Assembly: GCF_900100735.1 (NCBI RefSeq)
Contig: NZ_FNCJ01000011.1
Coordinates: forward strand, 1-64,000
DNA from: Paraburkholderia phenazinium
GTDB taxonomy: Bacteria > Pseudomonadota > Gammaproteobacteria > Burkholderiales > Burkholderiaceae
Length of the DNA stretch: 64,000 nucleotides
Direction: 5' to 3'
This document shows, piece by piece, positions 25,849 to 34,435 of this stretch (position 1 is its first letter; the number at the start of each line of letters is the position of its first letter). A model generated the notes under the pieces. It did not search any database. It was not told the origin of the DNA and saw only the letters and a program-made list of their open reading frames with translations. The translations under genes and the position numbers were made by a program.

Positions 25849-27177
25849 TTACCAAACGCTCTCCGAGATCGAGGTCACGCGCGGCACCACCTCGAACGGA
25901 AACGTCATCAGCACCCGCAAGCCGCGGCCGCCGTAATTGCCTAATTCCCACTCGCCACCGGCACGCCGCACCAGCCGCTCGACGATGGCGAGCCCCAGCC
26001 CGCTATGGCCGTTGCCGCCGCGAGCCGGGTCGAGCCGCACGAACGGCCGGCTCGCATTGATCAGATCCTGGGCGGCGATGCCGCTGCCGTTGTCCTGCAC
26101 GGACAGGGTGAAACCTGTCGAAGTGCGCGCCGTCGCGACGACAACAGGCGGGGCGCCATAGGCGTGGGCGTTATCGAGCAGGTTCGAGAGAATCCGGTCG
26201 AGCGTGGCGGCCGGCAGCAGGAAGTCCGGCCCCGCCTTCAGGTCGGTCAGCACGCTCGACGAGCCGGCTGCGACCGCCCGGTAGCTGCGCACTACGCGCT
26301 CGCATTGGGCATCCACTTCGACGGGTTCGCTGCGGTCGGCGCCGTCATGTGCGAACACCAGAAACTGTTCGACGATATGCGTCATCGAGTCCACGTCGCG
26401 CACCACGCCGTCGCGCACCTTGGCCTCGTCCATCATTTCCGCACGCAGCCGCAGCCGCGCGAGCGGCGTCTTCAGATCGTGCGCGACACCCGCGAGCATC
26501 ACCGCGCGGTCGTTCTCCGTGCGCGCCACTTCCTGGACCATCTGATTGAAGCCGTGGGTCAGCTGGCGCAATTCGCGCGGCCCGCGCTCGGGCACCGGCG
26601 GCACCGGCAAACCGCGGCCGAAACGCGCCACCGCGCCGGCCAGCGAGCGCAACGGCTGCTGCAACTGCCAGGCGGCGAAGAGCGCGGCCATCACCGCAAA
26701 CGTGAAGATGATGGTGAGCCACAGCACCATCCGGTCGACCGAACGCGGCGGCCGCAGCGGCTGCACCGGCACGACAATCCAGTTGCGGTCGGTCGGCTGG
26801 CGCACCCACAACACCGGCGGCTTGCCCGGTTCGCCGATGCGCACCTGAGTGCCCGGCGGCATGCGGTCGCGCACGTCGTCGAGGAAGCGGCTCATTGCCG
26901 TATTCGTATCGGTCTGCTCCGGCGGCACGTCTTTCGCGGCCGGATCGACCAGACGCACGCGCGACGGCAGGGGCTGGTCCGGCGTATGGGCGACGTGCTG
27001 ACGCACCGCGTCGACGAGGAAGGTGGCCTCTTCTACGGCATAGCGGTTCTGGAACTGGTTGCGCTCGAGGCGAAACAGCGCATACCCCGCGAAATGCGAC
27101 AGCATCAGGACCCCGACGACCAGCAACGCCAGCCGTCCGAACAGCGAATCAATGGGCCGGCGCATGCTGTTCGCCAT
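25849..27177 (-). CDS. sensor histidine kinase, EnvZ/CpxA-like
   Basis: This 442-residue inner-membrane kinase has a first helix at about 13-33, a periplasmic sensor domain to about 150, a second helix at about 152-172 and a HAMP linker. The HisKA motif is AGVAHDLKTPLARLRLR with the phospho-acceptor His. The ATP-binding domain contains NLLDNAHAYG, DNGSGI and GLGLAIVERL. It phosphorylates the response regulator encoded just upstream, whose gene overlaps its start by 29 bp. The gene order and the divergent Spy-like gene suggest envelope-stress sensing. Confidence 0.88.
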   Translation of the reverse strand: MANSMRRPIDSLFGRLALLVVGVLMLSHFAGYALFRLERNQFQNRYAVEEATFLVDAVRQHVAHTPDQPLPSRVRLVDPAAKDVPPEQTDTNTAMSRFLDDVRDRMPPGTQVRIGEPGKPPVLWVRQPTDRNWIVVPVQPLRPPRSVDRMVLWLTIIFTFAVMAALFAAWQLQQPLRSLAGAVARFGRGLPVPPVPERGPRELRQLTHGFNQMVQEVARTENDRAVMLAGVAHDLKTPLARLRLRAEMMDEAKVRDGVVRDVDSMTHIVEQFLVFAHDGADRSEPVEVDAQCERVVRSYRAVAAGSSSVLTDLKAGPDFLLPAATLDRILSNLLDNAHAYGAPPVVVATARTSTGFTLSVQDNGSGIAAQDLINASRPFVRLDPARGGNGHSGLGLAIVERLVRRAGGEWELGNYGGRGLRVLMTFPFEVVPRVTSISESVW

Positions 27178-27874
27178 CGGGCACGAACACGTAGCCGCGA
27201 CCGCGCACGGTCTGAATGAAGCGCGGAGTGGACGGATCGGTTTCGAGAATGCGGCGCAGACGCCAGACCTGCACGTCGATACCGCGGTCGGTGCCGTCGT
27301 ATTCCGGACCGTGCAGCAGTTCGAGCAGGCGCTCGCGCGTCAGCGTACGCATGGGGTGGTTGACAAAAATCTTCAGTAGCGCGAACTCGCTGCCCGACAA
27401 GGTCAGCGGTTTGTCTTCCAGATTCAGCGTGCGCGACTGGAAATCCAGTGTGAAGCGGCCGAACGTGAACGGCTCGCGCTGCTCCGGCGCAGCCGCCGAG
27501 GGCAGCGTGCGGCGGCGGCGCAGCACCGCTTGCACGCGCGCCAGCAGTTCGCGCGGATTGAACGGCTTGCCGAGGTAGTCGTCTGCGCCCAGTTCGAGAC
27601 CGACGATGCGGTCCACGTCGTCGGCACGCGCCGTCAGCATGATCACCGGGATGTCGTCACCCGCGGCGCGCAGCTTGCGCAGCGCGGTCAGGCCGTCGAC
27701 GCCCGGCATCATCAGGTCGAGCACGATCAGATCCGGGCGCTCGCGCTCGAGCCGCCGCTCGAGCGAGCCGGCGTCGTGCAGCACCGAAACCTCGATGCCC
27801 TGACGGGCCAGATAGTCGCGCAGCAGATCGCGGAGTTCGACGTCGTCGTCGACGACAAGTATTTGAGTAGCCAT
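27149..27874 (-). CDS. OmpR-family response regulator
   Basis: This 241-residue regulator has a receiver domain (1-120) with the acidic pocket DDD at 9-11, phospho-acceptor in VLDLMMPGVDG and switch Lys in GKPFNPREL. A winged-helix DNA-binding domain follows (about 140-232), ending RRILETDPSTPRFIQTVRGR. It forms an operon with the sensor kinase. Direct repeats of the OmpR/CpxR type lie in the region it shares with the divergent Spy-like gene, so it probably controls both itself and that gene. Confidence 0.9.
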   Translation of the reverse strand: MATQILVVDDDVELRDLLRDYLARQGIEVSVLHDAGSLERRLERERPDLIVLDLMMPGVDGLTALRKLRAAGDDIPVIMLTARADDVDRIVGLELGADDYLGKPFNPRELLARVQAVLRRRRTLPSAAAPEQREPFTFGRFTLDFQSRTLNLEDKPLTLSGSEFALLKIFVNHPMRTLTRERLLELLHGPEYDGTDRGIDVQVWRLRRILETDPSTPRFIQTVRGRGYVFVPDGEQHAPAH

Positions 27875-27930
27875 GGGATGAAGTTTAACGCGCAGCAGAT
27901 GGGGTTTCCGGGCCGGCCACCCCGCAAAGG

Positions 27931-27974
27931 GTTACCGGGTGTTACGACGAAAGGCGCACGTAATGTCGCGTAAT
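27931..27974. promoter_or_regulatory. two pairs of OmpR-type direct repeats
   Basis: GTTAC occurs at 27931 and 27941, and CGTAAT at 27959 and 27969. In each pair the repeats start exactly ten bases apart, one helical turn, the layout bound by OmpR/CpxR dimers. They sit between the response regulator gene and the divergent Spy-like gene. A further GGTAAC follows at 27990. Confidence 0.55.
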
Positions 27975-28096
27975 AGCGACACGCTCTCAGGTAACACAGC
28001 GCCGCTCGCGGGTCTTTACGCTGTGTCTTACCGAATGCATCCCGTCCTGTGTTGCCGTGTTTGCATCGTCGGCTATTCCATTACAAGGAGCCAATC

Positions 28097-28621
28097 ATGT
28101 CCACAAAAATGTCACGCTTCGTCGCCGTCGCCGCTGCATCGCTCGCAATCGGCCTTGGCGCTTACGCCGCTCAACCCAATGGTCAGGGAGGCCCCGGGGG
28201 CTGGCACCACGGCCACTTCATGCAGGAAATGAATCAGCTGCACACCCAGTTGAAGCTGAGCCCGGACCAGGAAAAACAGTGGCAAGCCGCGCTCGACACG
28301 ATGAAACAGAATCGTGAGGCCGAACGTGCCGCCCACAAGCAGATGCACGACCAGATGAAGTCGATGCAACAGCAACCCATTCTCGACCTGAACGCGCTGC
28401 ATGACATGCACGAGAAGGCCGAAGCGCAGAACCATCAACTGCGCGAACAGACTGCGGCCGCCTGGCTCAACTTCTACAACGGCCTGAACGACCAGCAGAA
28501 GACCATCGTCAGCACGTCCCTCAAGCAGCATTGGGCGAAGATGGAAGAGCGTCATGAAAAGATGCGCCAGCACTGGGAGCATGGCAAGGGCGCGGCATCG
28601 GCTCCGGCGGCAAACCAGTAA
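28097..28621 (+). CDS. Spy/CpxP-like periplasmic protein
   Basis: This 174-residue protein has a Sec signal peptide (to about residue 25, cleaved near AYAAQ) and a helical, Met/His/Gln-rich mature part. It contains LKLSPDQEKQWQAALDTM and LNDQQKTIVSTSLKQH, which take the place of the LTxxQ motifs of Spy/CpxP chaperones and related heavy-metal sensors. It should act in the periplasm as a chaperone or metal-responsive factor. CAAGGAG before the ATG sets the start. Divergence from an OmpR/EnvZ-like pair mirrors cpxP-cpxRA. Confidence 0.8.
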   Translation: MSTKMSRFVAVAAASLAIGLGAYAAQPNGQGGPGGWHHGHFMQEMNQLHTQLKLSPDQEKQWQAALDTMKQNREAERAAHKQMHDQMKSMQQQPILDLNALHDMHEKAEAQNHQLREQTAAAWLNFYNGLNDQQKTIVSTSLKQHWAKMEERHEKMRQHWEHGKGAASAPAANQ

Positions 28622-28685
28622 GCAGTAGCCGTTAGCGAACTGGCCGGCGGGCTCCGCCCGCCAGGCACTCGTTGAGCACCAAAGA

Positions 28686-28718
28686 AAAACGCCACGGAAG
28701 CGAATTCCGTGGCGTTTT
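28686..28718. terminator. bidirectional rho-independent terminator
   Basis: A 14-bp perfect stem (AAAACGCCACGGAA and complement) with loop GCGAA ends in TTTT on each strand. It separates the Spy-like gene from the convergent pirin gene. Confidence 0.85.
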
Positions 28719-28802
28719 CGTTTCTGCGTCGCGCTAACGAGGGTGTAGCGGCTTGCCCTGCTCGCCTTACCCTCGGCTGCGAGACCTCAGCGACTGACCC
28801 AA

Positions 28803-29513
28803 TCAGCCGTTCAGAGCGCCGAGATCGAATACCAGCACCTCAGCGTCGCGCCCCTGCTCCAGCTTGACTGTAGCGGCATCGGCGAGCATCGCAGCATCGC
28901 CCGCCTGCAGCGCTTCGCCGTTGACCGTCAGCGCCCCGCGCGCCACGTGCACATAGGCGCGCCGGCCCGCCGCCAGCGGCAACGCAGCCTGTTCGGCGCC
29001 GTCGAGCAGAGCGGCGTAGATCGACGCGTCCGCGTGAATCGTCACCGAACCGTCGCGCCCGTCCGGCGACGCGACGATGCGCAGACGGCCGCGCTTGTCG
29101 GCAGCATCGAAGCGCTTTTCCTCGTAGCCGGGCGGATCGCCCGCGCGCCTCGGCAACACCCAGATCTGCAGCAGATGCACCGGTTCGTCGGGCGACGCGT
29201 TGAACTCGCTGTGCATCACGCCGGTGCCGGCGCTCATCCGCTGCACGTCGCCGTGGCGGATGGTCGAGCCGTTGCCCATGCTGTCGCGGTGGGCGAGCGC
29301 GCCGTCCAGCACGTAGGTGACGATCTCCATATCGCGGTGCCCATGGGTGCCGAAACCCTGCCCGCCCGCAATGCGGTCTTCGTTGATCACGCGCAGCGGT
29401 CCGAAGTGCATGTGCTGCGGATCGTAGTAATCGGCAAACGAGAAGCTGTGCCAGGAGTCGAGCCAGCCGTGGTTGGCATGGCCTCGTTCGGCGGAGCGGC
29501 GGATCTCGATCAT
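28803..29513 (-). CDS. pirin family protein
   Basis: This 236-residue bicupin protein starts MIEIRRSAERGHANHGWLDS and carries the metal-binding N-terminal cupin motif FGTHGHRDMEIVTYVLDGAL with further ligands (GVMHSEFNAS). Bacterial pirins of this type include quercetin 2,3-dioxygenase-like enzymes and redox regulators; which applies is unclear. The second cupin lacks obvious metal ligands, as usual. The start at 29513 follows GGGAG. Confidence 0.9.
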   Translation of the reverse strand: MIEIRRSAERGHANHGWLDSWHSFSFADYYDPQHMHFGPLRVINEDRIAGGQGFGTHGHRDMEIVTYVLDGALAHRDSMGNGSTIRHGDVQRMSAGTGVMHSEFNASPDEPVHLLQIWVLPRRAGDPPGYEEKRFDAADKRGRLRIVASPDGRDGSVTIHADASIYAALLDGAEQAALPLAAGRRAYVHVARGALTVNGEALQAGDAAMLADAATVKLEQGRDAEVLVFDLGALNG

Positions 29514-29866
29514 AGGGTTCTCCCGGTCAATGCGTTGCGATGCACCGAATGTAGGGGCGCACGGCATCCGGCACAACCCGCACGGGCGCACCGGATCGTT
29601 CCATAAATGCAGGCAATCGCGCTCGCGTTAAGGGGTACCAGGCCGGCAGACTCGCACGACTCGCCCGTTCGGGTAAAATACCGCCCTTTTCGGGCAGACT
29701 CGGCCGCGTGGCCCACCAAAACGGATCCGGCACGAGAATTTTGACCGCCTAGAATAGCGACGGCCTGCCGCCCGCTGCACAACAGTCGGAATCCAGACAC
29801 CACGCGGTGCAAACAAGCCGCGTCTTTCGCGGTGCGCACCTCACGCATCGTCAAGGACCCTCATAT
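29514..29866. other. divergent intergenic region
   Basis: These 353 bases lie between the pirin gene and the amino-acid transporter operon. A small hairpin (GCCC-TTTTC-GGGC near 29687) is present, but there is no gene or recognised operator. Confidence 0.4.
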
Positions 29867-30556
29867 ATGTTTCTTCAAGGCTACGGCCCGTTGCTTCTTA
29901 ACGGCACCTGGCAGACCGTCAAACTGGCGGTACTGTCGCTTGCCTTCGCTTTCGTGCTGGGCCTGCTCGGCGCGGCAGCCAAACTGTCGAAGAACCGCTT
30001 CTCATACAGTGTGGGCACGGTCTACACGACCCTTGTGCGCGGCGTACCCGACCTCGTGCTGATGCTGCTGCTGTTCTACAGCCTGCAGATCTGGCTGAAC
30101 AACCTGACCGACCTGCTCGGCTGGGACCAGATCGACATCGACCCGTTCGTGGCCGGCGTCGCGGTACTCGGCTTCATCTACGGCGCGTACTTCACCGAAA
30201 CCTTCCGCGGCGCCTTCCTCGCCGTGCCGCGCGGCCAGCTCGAAGCGGGCGCCGCCTACGGCATGACCGGCTGGCAGGTGTTTTCCCGCATCATGTTCCC
30301 GCAGATGATGCGCTTTGCACTGCCGGGCATCGGCAATAACTGGCAGGTGATGGTGAAAGCCACCGCGCTGGTGTCGATCATCGGCCTCGCCGATGTCGTG
30401 AAGGCCTCGCAGGACGCCGGCAAAGGCACGCTGCGGTTCTTCTTCTTCACCCTGCTTGCCGGGGCCATCTACCTCGTCATCACCACGGTTTCGAACTTCG
30501 TGCTGATGTACCTCGAAAAACGCTACTCGACCGGCGTACGAAAGGCGGATCTATGA
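29867..30556 (+). CDS. polar amino-acid ABC transporter permease, HisQ-like
   Basis: This 229-residue inner-membrane protein has about five helices and the HisM/HisQ-type conserved loop (EAGAAYGMTGWQVFSRIMFP). It is one half of the membrane channel for import of a basic amino acid or related compound. The start at 29867 follows AAGGA. It overlaps the next permease by four bases (ATGA). Confidence 0.85.
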   Translation: MFLQGYGPLLLNGTWQTVKLAVLSLAFAFVLGLLGAAAKLSKNRFSYSVGTVYTTLVRGVPDLVLMLLLFYSLQIWLNNLTDLLGWDQIDIDPFVAGVAVLGFIYGAYFTETFRGAFLAVPRGQLEAGAAYGMTGWQVFSRIMFPQMMRFALPGIGNNWQVMVKATALVSIIGLADVVKASQDAGKGTLRFFFFTLLAGAIYLVITTVSNFVLMYLEKRYSTGVRKADL

Positions 30557-31266
30557 TCGAGATCATTCAGGAATACTGGCGCAACTACCTCTACAGCGAC
30601 GGCTACCGCTTCACCGGCGTCGTGATCACCTTGTGGCTGCTGGTGGTGTCGATCGGCCTCGGCTTCTGCCTGTCGATTCCACTATCGGTCGCGCGAGTCT
30701 CGAAGAAGAAATGGCTCTCGGGTCTGGTGTGGCTGTATACGTACATCTTTCGCGGCACGCCCTTGTATGTGCAGTTGTTGCTCTGCTACACCGGCCTTTA
30801 CAGCCTCGAAGTGATCCGCAATCACGAACTGACCAACGCCTTCTTCCGCGACGGCATGCATTGCACGCTGCTCGCCTTCACGCTGAACACCTGCGCGTAC
30901 ACCACGGAGATCTTCGCCGGCGCCATCAAGGCCACGCCCTACGGCGAGATCGAAGCCGCGCGCGCCTACGGCATGTCGCAGTTCACGCTGTACCGGCGCG
31001 TCATCCTGCCGTCGGCGCTGCGCCGCGCGCTGCCGTACTACAGCAACGAAGTGATCCTGATGCTGCACGCCACCACGGTCGCCTTCACCGCCACCGTGCC
31101 GGACATCCTGAAGATCGCCCGTGACGTGAACTCGGCGACCTATCAGTCGTTCAATGCATTCGGCCTCGCCGCCCTGCTCTACCTGGCAATCTCTTTCACG
31201 CTCGTGTGGCTGTTCCGCCGCGCCGAGCGCCGCTGGCTCGCCTATTTGCGGCCGCAAGGCAAATAA
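30553..31266 (+). CDS. polar amino-acid ABC transporter permease, HisM-like
   Basis: This 237-residue partner permease has an N-terminal MIEIIQEYWRNYLYSDGYRF and the EAA loop EAARAYGMSQFTLYRRVILP. This is the pattern of HisM and ArtM proteins of histidine/lysine/arginine/ornithine importers. It is translationally coupled to the first permease and is followed 20 bp later by the ATPase gene. Confidence 0.87.
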   Translation: MIEIIQEYWRNYLYSDGYRFTGVVITLWLLVVSIGLGFCLSIPLSVARVSKKKWLSGLVWLYTYIFRGTPLYVQLLLCYTGLYSLEVIRNHELTNAFFRDGMHCTLLAFTLNTCAYTTEIFAGAIKATPYGEIEAARAYGMSQFTLYRRVILPSALRRALPYYSNEVILMLHATTVAFTATVPDILKIARDVNSATYQSFNAFGLAALLYLAISFTLVWLFRRAERRWLAYLRPQGK

Positions 31267-31286
31267 GCCGTCAAGGATCTCAATTC

Positions 31287-32066
31287 ATGAACACCAGGAA
31301 GCAAAAGCTTTTCGTCGACGAGCTGCACAAACAATACGGCGACAACGAAGTTCTCAAGGGCGTCTCGCTGCGCGCGAACGCCGGTGACGTAATCAGCGTG
31401 ATCGGCTCGTCCGGTTCGGGCAAGAGCACGATGCTGCGCTGCATTAACTTTCTCGAACAACCGAACGCCGGACGCATCTTCGTCGACGGCGAAGAAGTGC
31501 GCACGCAGAAGGCCAAGACCGGTGCGCTGAAGGTCTCCGATCCGAAGCAGCTGCAGCGGGTGCGCACCAAGCTGTCGATGGTGTTCCAGCACTTCAACCT
31601 GTGGGCGCATATGAACGTGCTCGAGAACATCATCGAGGCGCCGGTGCACGTGCTCGGCCTGCCGCGCCGCGAGGCGGAAGAGCGCGCCCGTCAGTACCTG
31701 GAGAAGGTCGGCCTCGCACCGCGAGTGGAAAAGCAGTATCCCTCGCACCTCTCGGGCGGCCAGCAGCAACGCGTGGCGATTGCCCGCGCGCTAGCCATGC
31801 ACCCCGACGTGATGCTGTTCGACGAGCCGACCTCGGCGCTCGACCCCGAACTGGTAGGCGAAGTGCTGAAGGTGATGCAGACGCTCGCCGAGGAAGGCCG
31901 CACCATGATCGTGGTCACCCACGAGATGGCGTTCGCCCGCAACGTGTCGAACCATGTGATGTTCCTGCACCAGGGCCGTGTCGAAGAAGAGGGCCATCCG
32001 GACGAAGTATTCAAGAACACCAAGAGCGAACGGCTCAAGCAATTCCTCTCCGGCAGCCTCAAATAA
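31287..32066 (+). CDS. polar amino-acid ABC transporter ATPase, HisP-like
   Basis: This 259-residue cytoplasmic ATPase has Walker A GSSGSGKST, signature LSGGQQQR, Walker B VMLFDEPTSALD and the switch His in VTHEMAFA, as in HisP/GlnQ. It completes a QMP set with the two upstream permeases. The usual periplasmic binding protein is not in this operon, so it must be encoded elsewhere. ATG 31287 follows AAGGA. Confidence 0.9.
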   Translation: MNTRKQKLFVDELHKQYGDNEVLKGVSLRANAGDVISVIGSSGSGKSTMLRCINFLEQPNAGRIFVDGEEVRTQKAKTGALKVSDPKQLQRVRTKLSMVFQHFNLWAHMNVLENIIEAPVHVLGLPRREAEERARQYLEKVGLAPRVEKQYPSHLSGGQQQRVAIARALAMHPDVMLFDEPTSALDPELVGEVLKVMQTLAEEGRTMIVVTHEMAFARNVSNHVMFLHQGRVEEEGHPDEVFKNTKSERLKQFLSGSLK

Positions 32067-32113
32067 CGTTGAGATAACATTTAGGATACCGGCTGTAGTT
32101 GAAGTAGCATTAC

Positions 32114-32139
32114 AAGGCGCTTACAAAAAGCGCCTTTTT
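32114..32139 (+). terminator. rho-independent terminator of the HisQMP-type operon
   Basis: The hairpin AAGGCGCTT-ACAAA-AAGCGCCTT is followed by TTT, 47 bp after the ATPase stop codon. Confidence 0.85.
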
Positions 32140-32645
32140 CATTTCCGCATCGCATTTGGCGGCGTCAAACGTCCCAAATATCGCTCTCGCATCCCGCTTT
32201 TTGCCCTACTCCCACCGTTTTGCATCGTCAATAGTGGCAATCCTTAAGGTTGCCTTCGCCGATCCGTGATTCCCTTGTCACATAAGGGTTTCATCGTGTT
32301 TTATGGACATGGGGTCAAGATGTTGAGCACACCACTATTGCAATTTGGAGACACCTGCGCGACCCAAGACCAATTTCTTCTCCCAGCCCTGGGTATTTTT
32401 GATAAATTAGTAACCAAAGTACCAAAACAAAGTTGATTAAAAGTAGTTTCACTTCAAAAACGCAGAGGAGATCCGGTCGACGAGGGATCGGCATGACGCA
32501 AAGATAGCCCCAGGCTGCATCGTCATGACAACACACCCGATCGACCCCAACCGTCTCCCTGGTACGGATTTCTGTTCGGCGCCGCTGGCGTCCGGACACC
32601 ATTCGCAGTACTGGGTTTTTCTTTTGACAGGGTATGGAGGAGAAG
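32140..32645. other. long leader/promoter region of the porin gene
   Basis: These 500 bases are richer in A+T than their surroundings and hold no credible gene. They should contain the porin promoter and a long regulatory region, as is common for porins. I could not single out an operator or small RNA by eye. Confidence 0.4.
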
Positions 32646-33791
32646 ATGAAGAAAGCATTACTCGCCGCGGCGCTGATGTCGGCCGGTGTAGTTGCGCACG
32701 CACAAAGCAGCGTGACGCTGTACGGTCGTCTGGATGCGGGTGTCGAATACATCAGCGGCCTTCCGAATGCCAACTACACGGGCTCCACCTCGCGCTTCCG
32801 CGTTGAGAGCGGCGACTGGGGCACGAGCCTGTGGGGTATGAAGGGCGTTGAAGATATCGGTGGCGGCAACAAGGTGCTGTTCCAGTTGGAAGGCTCGTTC
32901 AGCACGGTGAACGGCACGGGCCCGGGCAACAACGGACTCTTCAATCGCTGGGCAACGGTCGGTATGTCGAACGACCAGTTCGGTACCCTGCTCCTCGGTC
33001 GCGAACTGTTCATCTCGAACGGCGTGTGGGACTTCGACCCGTTCGGTCAGTCGAACTGGTCGTCGGCATCGCTGGTCCGTGGCCGCAACTGGCCGCAGTC
33101 GAGTAACAACATTTCGTACCAGTCGCCGAAGTTCTACGGCTTTGACGTGTACGGCCAGTACGCCTTCTCGAACTCGACGGCCTTCAACGGCGGCAACGGT
33201 TCGGCGCAAGGTCGTGAAGACGGCGTGCAGTTGACCTACACGAACTCGCTGTTCCAGGTGCGTGGCCTGTACGACGAAATCCGCAACAACATCAACGGTA
33301 GCCTCGGCGATCCGACCGCGGGTGCCCCGAACGGTCCGTTCAACTACGGCCGCGAGTACTTCGCCGGCATCAACGTGTTCCTCGGCCAGTTCAAGATTCA
33401 GGCCGTGTACCAGGGCGCACGTACTTCGGGTGAAACCGGTGTACCTATCGGCACGCCTACGACGACCGACCAGGAATGGGGTGGCGTGACGTGGCAGGCA
33501 ACGCCGGCCGCAGCACTGATCGCAGCCGTGTATCACGTCAACGCGAACAACGGTGCAGGCAACGCGAACATCTACACGATTGGTGGTTCGTACAACCTGT
33601 CCAAGCGTACGTTGCTCGACATCCAGATCGCTACCGTGCGTAACAGCAAGACGGCTAACTTCGGTCTCGATGCCAACAGCGCTGGCGCTGGCGGCAACAG
33701 CGGTTCGGGCAGCTCGGTTACGTACAACGAGAACCCGATTGCTGGCCACAGCCAAACCGGTGTATATGCAGGTATCCAACACTCGTTCTAA
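32646..33791 (+). CDS. Gram-negative porin, Burkholderia OmpC-like type
   Basis: This 381-residue outer-membrane beta-barrel has a classic signal peptide (MKKALLAAALMSAGVVAHAQ). The mature part begins SSVTLYGRLDAGVEY and includes the constriction-zone and strand motifs GLFNRWATVGM and LLLGRELF. It ends in YAGIQHSF, the terminal Phe recognised by the BAM machinery. It allows diffusion of small solutes as a trimer. A GGAGGA site precedes ATG 32646. Codon use is strongly biased, which suggests high expression. Confidence 0.93.
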   Translation: MKKALLAAALMSAGVVAHAQSSVTLYGRLDAGVEYISGLPNANYTGSTSRFRVESGDWGTSLWGMKGVEDIGGGNKVLFQLEGSFSTVNGTGPGNNGLFNRWATVGMSNDQFGTLLLGRELFISNGVWDFDPFGQSNWSSASLVRGRNWPQSSNNISYQSPKFYGFDVYGQYAFSNSTAFNGGNGSAQGREDGVQLTYTNSLFQVRGLYDEIRNNINGSLGDPTAGAPNGPFNYGREYFAGINVFLGQFKIQAVYQGARTSGETGVPIGTPTTTDQEWGGVTWQATPAAALIAAVYHVNANNGAGNANIYTIGGSYNLSKRTLLDIQIATVRNSKTANFGLDANSAGAGGNSGSGSSVTYNENPIAGHSQTGVYAGIQHSF

Positions 33792-33852
33792 GCGAACGGT
33801 GTAGGCAAGAGAACTCCAGAATCATTTTCACGCTGCTGCGAGAGGCGCGTAT

Positions 33853-33888
33853 CGGTGCGATGTCCGCAAGGGTATCGCACCGTTTTTT
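33853..33888 (+). terminator. rho-independent terminator of the porin gene
   Basis: The stem CGGTGCGAT / ATCGCACCG with a 12-base loop is followed by six T, about 60 bp after the porin stop. Confidence 0.85.
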
Positions 33889-33940
33889 ATTGGCGTAAGC
33901 GGATCTGCGTCCGCCGCACGCGTTGCTCGTTGGTGCCGCC

Positions 33941-34279
33941 TTAGACCGCCGCTTCGTTTTCCTCGCCGGTACGAATGCGGATCACCCGCTCCACATCCGC
34001 CACGAAGATCTTGCCGTCGCCGATCTTGCCAGTGCGCGCCGCGCCGATGATCGCGTCGATGACCTGATCGCACTGATCGTTCGCCACCACCACTTCGATC
34101 TTCACTTTCGGCAGGAAGTCGACCACGTATTCGGCGCCACGATACAGCTCCGTGTGACCCTTCTGGCGCCCAAAGCCTTTGACTTCGGTAACGGTCAAGC
34201 CTGTCAGGCCGACCTCTGCGAGCGCTTCGCGGACTTCGTCGAGCTTGAACGGTTTAATGACTGCAGTGATGCGCTTCAT
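33941..34279 (-). CDS. glnB: nitrogen regulatory protein P-II
   Basis: This 112-residue trimeric signal protein has the T-loop containing the uridylylation site Tyr51 (YRGAEYVVDFLPK), the B-loop TGKIGDGKIF and the N-terminus MKRITAVIKPFKLDEVREAL. It senses 2-oxoglutarate, ATP and ADP and controls glutamine synthetase, NtrB or other targets. It is the second gene after nadE on the same strand. P-II proteins are known partners of glutamine-dependent NadE enzymes in some bacteria, which makes the linkage meaningful. It could be named glnB or glnK; the absence of amtB favours glnB. Confidence 0.93.
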   Translation of the reverse strand: MKRITAVIKPFKLDEVREALAEVGLTGLTVTEVKGFGRQKGHTELYRGAEYVVDFLPKVKIEVVVANDQCDQVIDAIIGAARTGKIGDGKIFVADVERVIRIRTGEENEAAV

Positions 34280-34435
34280 GGCGGACCTCGTCTCTTGATC
34301 GGATAGTTCGGAAATAGCGAAAGCAAATAGATAGCTTTGATTCTACGCTGCGCCGGATGCGTTGCGGATATTCCGGCGCGCGCCTGATTCGGACTGCGTT
34401 GCGGGCCGCGCTTTTTGCTGCGCGGCCAGCGGCAT

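Noticed and set aside
32315..32773. Minus-strand frame in the porin upstream region
   Set aside because: It overlaps the porin signal peptide region and has no recognisable domain or ribosome site.
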